Positions 56,601-64,000 of a DNA stretch of 64,000 bases are shown piece after piece. Both the position numbers and the translations under genes were made by a program. A model generated the notes under the pieces. The model was not told where the DNA came from. It searched no databases and saw only the letters and a program-made list of their open reading frames with translations. Position 1 is the first letter of the stretch; each line of letters begins with the position of its first letter. Source of the stretch: Xestospongia muta. Its lineage: Eukaryota; Porifera; Demospongiae; Haplosclerida; Petrosiidae. The DNA lies in assembly GCA_963693285.1 (NCBI GenBank), contig OY848917.1:6334118-6398117 (forward strand), written 5' to 3'.

Positions 56601-59600
56601 CAATTTTAAAGAATTGTTTCAAGAACGTGGACACACTATGACAGAATTTGTACATGTACAACATGAAAATGTTGCATATGTCAAGTTTAAAGATGAAAAC
56701 TGTAAGTCTGTTTTTTACTTATACCCACAGTCACATTTTGATATCTCAATGAGTTGTAGTGCATGTGGGTTTGATCATTCTTCTCCATATCCTCATTAAA
56801 TAAAAAGTACCAATTTTAATGCTGTTATAGTATATACTGTAGTCTATAGAATACAAATTAAATCTTGCTTGTTGAGATATGATTAAAAATAACAATGACA
56901 GCTTTGGCCTACATACATGTATTTCTTTGTTGCTTGCATTGCATATAAGTCTTCCATTTGTAATAAACCTATGATGATTATATGAATATATATCTATCTA
57001 TCTTAATGTGAGCATGCTGTTTATTTTCAATAAGTTGATGTGAACACCATAATGATATTTTAAAATAATTGTAAAGCTGTATAGTTATTACGTTTGTGTT
57101 ATCTTATCATCTTTTAGCAATACCTCAATTATTTTCTACTCCACCTGATAGTAGTACGCTACTTGGACATCCAATTAAGTATTCTATTATTGAGGAGTCA
57201 AAAGTCAAAACACCTAATGTGTTAGTTGTGGATGGACTCCCTTCTCACGTCAGTGATATTGATCATTCACTTTGTAAATACCTGAAAAATACAACAAAGA
57301 TTCGATCAATTAAATCCTGCAAGGTTGTACAACAGAAGGCTTTTGTTGAATACGAGAGTCCTGAAGGTTAATATCCATATATATTCACTAATATAACTAC
57401 TTACACATAGGCTATAGAGAAATTACTACTGATTATACCAGGATCTAGCTTGCAAAGTTTTAAAAAATGAGTAGACTAACACTTACAAGAGTCATATATA
57501 ACAGTATGTGGTTCTGATGTTGAGCATGGACTGCTGTGATGTTTTAGATGTTTGTCAATTGTATATTGTTAGCCATTTAAGTTGAACGGTAAAGATATAC
57601 TGGTTGGTTTGTTAAACTAAGTTAACTATATTATGTAATATAGTGCATCATTTCTTTCTTTTTAGATGTTCAAGAAATTGTACAGTCACCACCTAAAGTG
57701 TCATTCTTTGAAAAGAGTCTACAGTTTACACAGTCAACTGTAATTTTAGCAGTAAATGGAAGAACAGAATTTGTCAATGCAGAAACATTATCCCCAACAT
57801 TATCAGGTTTGGTACATACATGCTAGCTGTATGGATATTATCAAGTATATTGTCTATGCAAGCATAGATGCTGTATACTTTTAACTCTGTATGATCCATA
57901 CTTATATCATTTCCAAAGAGAACTTAGCTGTTGTCCTCACAATGTCATTTAATTGCCTCTCTAAATCTTTGTTGGCATATGGATTCAAATTTAAAACAAT
58001 TGTTAGACAATTAGTACCTGTAAAAAAGTACTTCTTACTTCTATAGAGGAAGTACTATGAGATGAGTATCACAGTATTGTTTAAACATCTACAGTTTAGA
58101 CAGATAATTGAAGTGGTGGGTAATTTTCTTCTTTCTTTTTCAAAGTAGAAGCAGAAGATCAACTCATTGTTAATCGATGGAAATGGCAACTGATTATGAA
58201 GCATCAATCTGATACAACACTTGACACAATTGAACATGAAGCTTCTAAAATGAAAGTCAAATTAACTTTTCCAAATGATGATAATTCAAGTGATGTTATT
58301 TGTATTTGTGGTGACAACGTGTCAGTGCAGAACATTAAAAGACAGTTAACAGAATTATTAAATAAGGTTTTTATCACAGAGCTTTTAGTAAGTCCACTTA
58401 CTCTACATGACCTTGTTAAGGATGGAACCTTCAAAGCAGAATGTCAACAACTGGAAGATAAGCATAAACTTTTAGTTAGTTTTGATACCTGTGAGCTGCC
58501 TAGTAGGCTTAAGTCTTCTGAAAATGACCCCACTGTACCTACTTTACTTGTCAAGGCCACATCTCGTACGGGGTCAAGAGTCACTGTATATAGTGGCGGT
58601 GCTTTCACTTACGTGAAATGTGATGCCATTGCCTGTTTTATCTCTACTACTCCTAAAGTTGATGACCTTGTGCTGCTATCTCTTGTGTCTGCTGGTGGAT
58701 CAGAGTTAGAACAAGAGATAAAGAGTTATTTACAATCAGCATGCAACTTTTTGCCTGCCATTCCTCGTAGTATTTCAACTGTGGGATCATTAAAGTGTAA
58801 AGTTATTTACCTTACTGCACTACCCTGTTATAATAATGATCTCGAAAATCTTGTTGCCAAGCATCGATCAAGTTTAGAAGTAGCTATCAATGAGCTTATT
58901 ACTAAAGCCATTGTTTATGGTACTGACATTGTTATTGCGCCCATTTCCTGTGCTCCTCTCAACTATCCAGTTGAACTTGTTGCTGAAGTTATTACAAAAG
59001 TCCTGACTGATCGTAAAATTGAAGCTGAGAATGACTTAAATTTTAGCGTTTTTGTTGAAAGCTCATCTTGCAAGGAAATTTTTGAATCAAAGATGGCAGA
59101 TTATGGTTATCATATACACCATCGGCACATACCTAATCAGTCCCAGTCTCCAAATGAACCTGGTTATCATATACACCATCAGCACTTAACTAATCGGTCC
59201 CAGTATCCAAGTGAACCTGGCTATCATCTACACCATCAGCACCAACCTAATCTGTCTCAGTCTTCGAATGAACCGTCTTTTTCAGTTACTGTTCAACAAT
59301 TAAAGAAAACTGTAAAGATTACACAAGGTGACATGATGTCAATTGAGGTAAGAATACTAATATAACTAAGCTAATTATCAAACTAATGATACTCTCTTAA
59401 GAATCTATACCATATGGTAGGACATTTCCGAAGGCACTGCTTGGTTTTCACTATTTTGCAATTTTTTTACATACTACAAAGTTAATACTGTGAACTTTTT
59501 CAGCCACATTTCCTGTCAACGAGCATTATTACAAGACTCTTCGTCTTCCACTTGATATCATTCATCCATAGTTTTACCTTATGATGTGTGGAAAATATGA

Positions 59601-60543
59601 ATGGCCTGCTCTTATTATGCAAGTCCTTAAAATTTTTGCAATATGCTTCATTACAAGTAAACCTCCTGCTAATTAGTAGGTTCCTTTTATGTTAATGTAA
59701 GATGCATAACAATAGTATGTTTATACTAAACATACATAATTTTAATGATAATAGCCAGTGTAAATTTAATGATTAAAACATCTTTTGTATATAGGCTGAT
59801 GTTTATATCAACTCAACTAATCCAAAATTTGACCTCTCCAAAGGAGTGCTTTCACAAAAATTTAAACGTTTATGTGGTCGAAAACTGATTGATGAAGCTC
59901 GTGAATATATTCGAAAATCAGGAAAGCTAAACCCTGGTCAAGTAGCAATGACATCAGCAAATAACACTAAAGCAAAATGTCTGTTTCACATAGCTCTACC
60001 AAGATATAATGAAAACGATTCTCTTAAAGTAAGTGTCAACATAATGTATGTTGAAATATTTATTTAGTCAAAGTGCATAGTCAATCGACCTGCATATTTA
60101 TTTTGAACGCAATATATTTAGAAAAAAGACACTTTTTTCATAACATAATATCAATACCAGCACCAAAGTGGTCATAAATCAAATATAGCACATAATTTTA
60201 AACCTTGCTTGCTGTTGTTCTCAGTACAGTATATGGCATAATCAGTAAGTACTGAGGATCTACAAATGTTTTAAGATAAAGTTCTGATAACTACTGTATA
60301 GAGTCTAAACTTGTATAACAAAATTGGGTAAAGTATTACAAAATTCTTTCATAATTAGTCAATATATGAAGCTAACTTTAGTGCACTTTAGTAATTGCTT
60401 ATCATGTTTAAGAATCTCTCTCTGTCTCACTAATATTGCAGAATGGTATTAGGCAATGATTACTTAACACATAAGTGATAAAAAGTCTTTGTTAATACAT
60501 TGGTATGTAATTACATAACATTATTTTAATAATAATATGCTGC

Positions 60544-60589
<46 letters not shown>

Positions 60590-63500
60590 GTGATCTGTTA
60601 TAAGACTAAGGACAATACATTTTAAACTGTGACAACAAGACAAAACTATAAAAATTATGTGTAATTTTGTCATTGTAGACTTTTAGAGAAACTATGAAGG
60701 CAATTTTTCAAAAGGCTAAAGAAAATGCCTATTGCTCTATTGCCATTCCATGCCTTGGTTCAGTTGGACTTGGATACCCAGCTTCCGAGACGGCTAAAAT
60801 TGTGTTCGAAGAAATTATCACTTTTTTATCAGAGAATACCATCATGAATTTTCATATTATTGTTTTTCGAGACTCAGATTTTAGTGCTTATGTGAAAGAA
60901 TTTGATAGTTGTCTAAAGACACAAGACTTCATTGAACTAGTCAAAAAACATTTAAATCCTAAGTTATACATAGTTCAAGACAAGAAACACCTAAGAGACT
61001 GTCATTCTGGAAAACAGCAAGAAAATCATTTAATTGTCAAGCTGTGTAATGGCAGTATAGTTGACGAGGATACAAATGTTGTTGTTACAAATACACCTGT
61101 TGATATGAGACCTGATTCAAAAAGTATTACTAAAGCCATTCATGAAGCTGCTGGCCAGGAATTCAAGAAAGCATATCAGTCTCTTTTAGCCAGTGGTGCA
61201 ACCTTTGTAAAAGGTATAGTTATTCCAATAAATGCCTGTGGGACATTAAAGTGTGACAAAGTATACCATGTACAATTACCGGGAAAAATGAAAGGAAAAT
61301 CTCCCAATCAAGCACAAAATTGCTTTTTTGAAAATTATATTTATAACTGTCTTCAACTGGCTGAAAATGAAAAGCAAAAGTCTATATCCTTCCCTGCATT
61401 TTGTGCAGGTAGTGGGAATTATAGTATACCAGAGTCAGCAGAACCAACCTTTAAAGCAATACAAAAGTTTACTGCAGTTAATCCAATGCATTTGAAAGAA
61501 GTTCATATTGTTATTTCTGATCAAGAACTATACGAAACATTTTGTTTTCATTTTCGTCACATGTTTCCATCATTTGTCGAGAAAAACAATGAATTAAGTG
61601 TTTCTTTAGGATTACAGTCGAACATATTACCTCATTTTCCAAGACATTTTTGTAAGACACCAAATTTAAGAGAGTGCAAACTTAGCATTTGTTCTTTTGA
61701 TCAAAGTACACTAATTGAAGCTAAGAGAGAGCTAAATGCTTCTATCAATAAACGAATTGTAGATGATATGGTAGATCTCGGTGAAACAGCTTTTCTTATC
61801 AATGAATCTGATATTGACGAGATCATAAAGTTAGCAGAAAAACATAATATTGATGTCAAATTCCAACCAAGTCTAAACAGAATTTTGGTATCTGGAGTAG
61901 AGACTAATGTTAAAATTGTATGTCAACTTATACAGGAAAAAGTAAACAAGCTCTCTCATTTAGCAAATGAGTTACGTCCCTACGAATGGTCCTCAAAGGA
62001 CATGGATGGTACAATAGTACTTTATACTCTTGATGTAACAATGCAGTTAGAACTTGAATACCTGCGAGGGAAAAGTGAAGTTGAAGTTGTAATTGATGGT
62101 ATTCAGTGCACTATGGATCTCAAGGCCATGGAAGAACGTCGTGATGGTGGGATTACAAGGACAATTAAGAGAAATGTGAAGATAGAAGGTATGTAACATC
62201 AATGGCTATTTATCCAGCAAATAAATATCCATACAGTGCTGGTAATATTGTTTAGGGTTTTGAAAATGTAGATCAGTTTATACATGCTCCTACTGCTGGG
62301 CAAGTAATAGTCACTATGTTTTTATAAAGACTAATAATTATAAAATGCTGCTAACCTTTTCTTATTGGAATGTATTTGCTATATTGATAGTGCTTATAAT
62401 AACAAAGAAGGTAGTAGTAGGTGATTGGGATTTGATTTACTTATTTTCTTATCTTAGACTATCCACCAGAGTGGGATCGTGATGCAATGACATCTGACTC
62501 AGAGGTTGTCTATTATGTTAACATTTCCACTAAATCAAGTGAATATAAAAAAGCTACTTCTTTATTCCTTGAAACTTTAGGTGAATCTCATCACCATTAT
62601 GAAATAGTTAAAGTGTGCCGAATACAGAACCCTGCAGAATATATGAGATACCAGAGTGTAAAAACGACTTGGTTAAGTCAAGGTAGCGTTAAAGAGAAAG
62701 AGCTCTTTCATGGCACTAAGAAAGATAACATTAAATCGATATGTTCAACTGGTTTTAACAGAGGTTTTGCTGCTGAATGTAATGGTAAGATAGGCATTAT
62801 GTCAGTACTATTTTACCTGTCTCTTCTTATTAGCTGCTAATTTTGGTAAAGGGGTTTACTTTGCTTTACATTCATGGTACTCACTTCAAGATAAGTACTC
62901 ACCTAAAGACTCTGATGGCTACAAACATATTTTAGTGTGCTCTGTACTTGTTTGTAACACAACTCGTGGAAAAGGTGACATGAAAGTACCCCCTCCTTTA
63001 AAGGAAAATCCCCAGGTTAGTGATACATATATCATATTGGTGACAATATTCTTATAAAGTTAATGGTGGAATGCCCCTCGCCCCTCCCAATATAATTGTA
63101 AATGTTATATTATACTAGTTTTAGAAAATAGTCTGTTTATATGCTGCTTTCTTTTATATTCACACTCAAACTTAAAAGTTATAAGATATAAAATAAGAGT
63201 ATAATCATCCTATAATAGTTTGAGGTCCTATTGCCATAGTAATATCCTTGAATTTGATGATTGAAGAGGTGATGGAAGCTATGGAGTAACTGAATGCCAG
63301 AAAGCAAATGAGCAAGCTATAACTAGAAACTTTATAGCATGTCAGTCACAACAGCTAGAAGACAAAGAGGGAAGTTAGCATGGCTGTGAGAAACGTCAAA
63401 GCTAGCCATAGCCATTGCCATAGTGCTTGCTCTGAAGGATAATGAATTAATTGGTTACTAAATGGTCAATTGACGTGGTTTAATCTCATTCTATTTGTCT

Positions 63501-64000
63501 CATATGACAATAGTGTAAAATGAAGTTATATACAACTGCCTGGTACGCTTTGTGTGAGATTTAAGTTTTATTGAATTGAACAATGTTTTGGCCTAAAAAG
63601 ACCTTACAGTAGTCTGATGTTGGGATTTTTCAAATATTATTGAGATGTACTTGCTGAGTCAATCTTCAGATATAAAATCAGTGCTGTATTTATCTTCATC
63701 TCTCTGACTAAGCTTGCTGTACTCTGTAATTATTCACATGTAATCATCATTGTATTGCTTACTCTGTTTACAGTGCAGTTTTTATTTCATATGTCACTTA
63801 CTTGTCACATACAGTTATAGAATAAATTGCTAAAAACAGACAAATTAATATATACTGAACTTGGGATCTGGCAAGATTAACATAAAAAGCAATAAAAACT
63901 GTAGCCTCATTTGATAAATTAAAACAATGTTATATATCTTAGGACTGCAAAGTAACTACAGGTTCAACATTAATAAAGGATGGGCACTATCGTCTTCTTC
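53633..64000 (+). CDS. PARP14-like macrodomain ADP-ribosyltransferase, first 11 exons, 3' end outside window
   Basis: Exons: 53633-53813, 55421-55648, 56375-56701, 57118-57366, 57666-57806, 58146-59347, 59795-60028, 60679-62188, 62458-62784, 62834-63015, 63943-64000 (continues). All phases agree; 1546 residues are visible. Exons 2-5 hold RRM-like alpha-beta repeats (VLHIKDLPEDANS, NVLVVDGLPSHVSD). Macro-type domain 1 (about residues 516-690) is degenerate at the NAAN position. Domain 2 starts VKITQGDMMSIEADVYINS and has a PCLGSVGLGYP phosphate loop. Domain 3 starts near LIVKLCNGSIVDEDTNVVV. A WWE-like region follows (YEWSSKDMDGTIVLY). The catalytic ART domain shows ELFHGTKKDN (His of the triad) and FGKGVYFALHSWYS (Tyr); the third position lies beyond the window. 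PARP14 relatives are mono-ADP-ribosyltransferases linked to interferon and antiviral responses in vertebrates. A His-rich 20-residue repeat (three copies, 59104-59272) sits between macro domains 1 and 2. Confidence 0.85.
60547..60588. repeat. (TA)n microsatellite in PARP14-like intron 7
   Basis: About 20 uninterrupted TA units. The same dinucleotide class occurs near 26357, 29838 and 30178. Confidence 0.9.

Noticed and set aside
1..64000. CRISPR arrays, rRNA, tRNA or bacterial operon signals
   Set aside because: None seen. The tandem repeats present lack spacers of regular length, and genes are spliced eukaryotic genes.

Overview
The window is AT-rich metazoan nuclear DNA from a sponge, most probably a haplosclerid demosponge such as Amphimedon queenslandica. 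That assignment is an inference from recognised families, not a database result. It rests on compact genes with many GT-AG introns (often 45-60 nt), large numbers of death-fold, ZU5 and macro/PARP genes, and abundant short AT-rich repeats. No bacterial operons, rRNA, tRNA or CRISPR arrays are visible. Multi-exon models were built by hand from splice signals, and every intron phase was checked across joins. || Layout. 1-17 kb: the 3' part of a POT/SLC15-type peptide transporter (+) faces a complete 10-exon MINDY-type deubiquitinase gene (-). A ~5.6 kb tandem duplication at their junction copied the tail of each gene, leaving a decayed second POT tail and an orphan, still spliceable pair of MINDY terminal exons. 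Two flavin-monooxygenase (FMO) tail relics ride inside the duplicated block. 17.6-20.3 kb: a Tigger-like transposase relic, a 41-bp tandem repeat and a small secreted fibrinogen-related protein gene (+). 21-26 kb: an 11-exon death-fold/coiled-coil/LRR gene (+) with one in-frame stop. 26.9-28.6 kb: an intronless FMO (-), followed by a foldback MITE. || 31.4-45.7 kb: two tandem paralogues (+, here A and B). Each encodes four N-terminal death-fold modules, a coiled coil built from repeated small exons carrying QTD motifs, a ZU5 domain, a UPA-like region and a C-terminal death domain. Paralogue B has a 1-nt frameshift in exon 1. Paralogue A carries a 446-bp inserted element that is absent at the matching site in B. 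46-47.2 kb: a decayed beta-helix gene (-). 48.2-49.3 kb: an intronless cAMP-receptor-like GPCR (-). 50.4-53.0 kb: a 9-exon secreted alpha-amylase with a probable C-terminal membrane anchor (-). 53.6-64.0 kb: the first 11 exons of a PARP14-like gene (+) with RRM-like repeats, three macro-type domains, a WWE-like region and the start of the ART catalytic domain. It runs off the window. || Working together: the death-fold/LRR gene, paralogues A and B, the fibrinogen-domain protein and the PARP14-like gene all belong to families used in innate immunity or cell-death signalling. The most unusual object is the A/B pair: a death-domain scaffold whose coiled coil is punctuated by motifs resembling dynein-light-chain (LC8/DYNLL) ligands.
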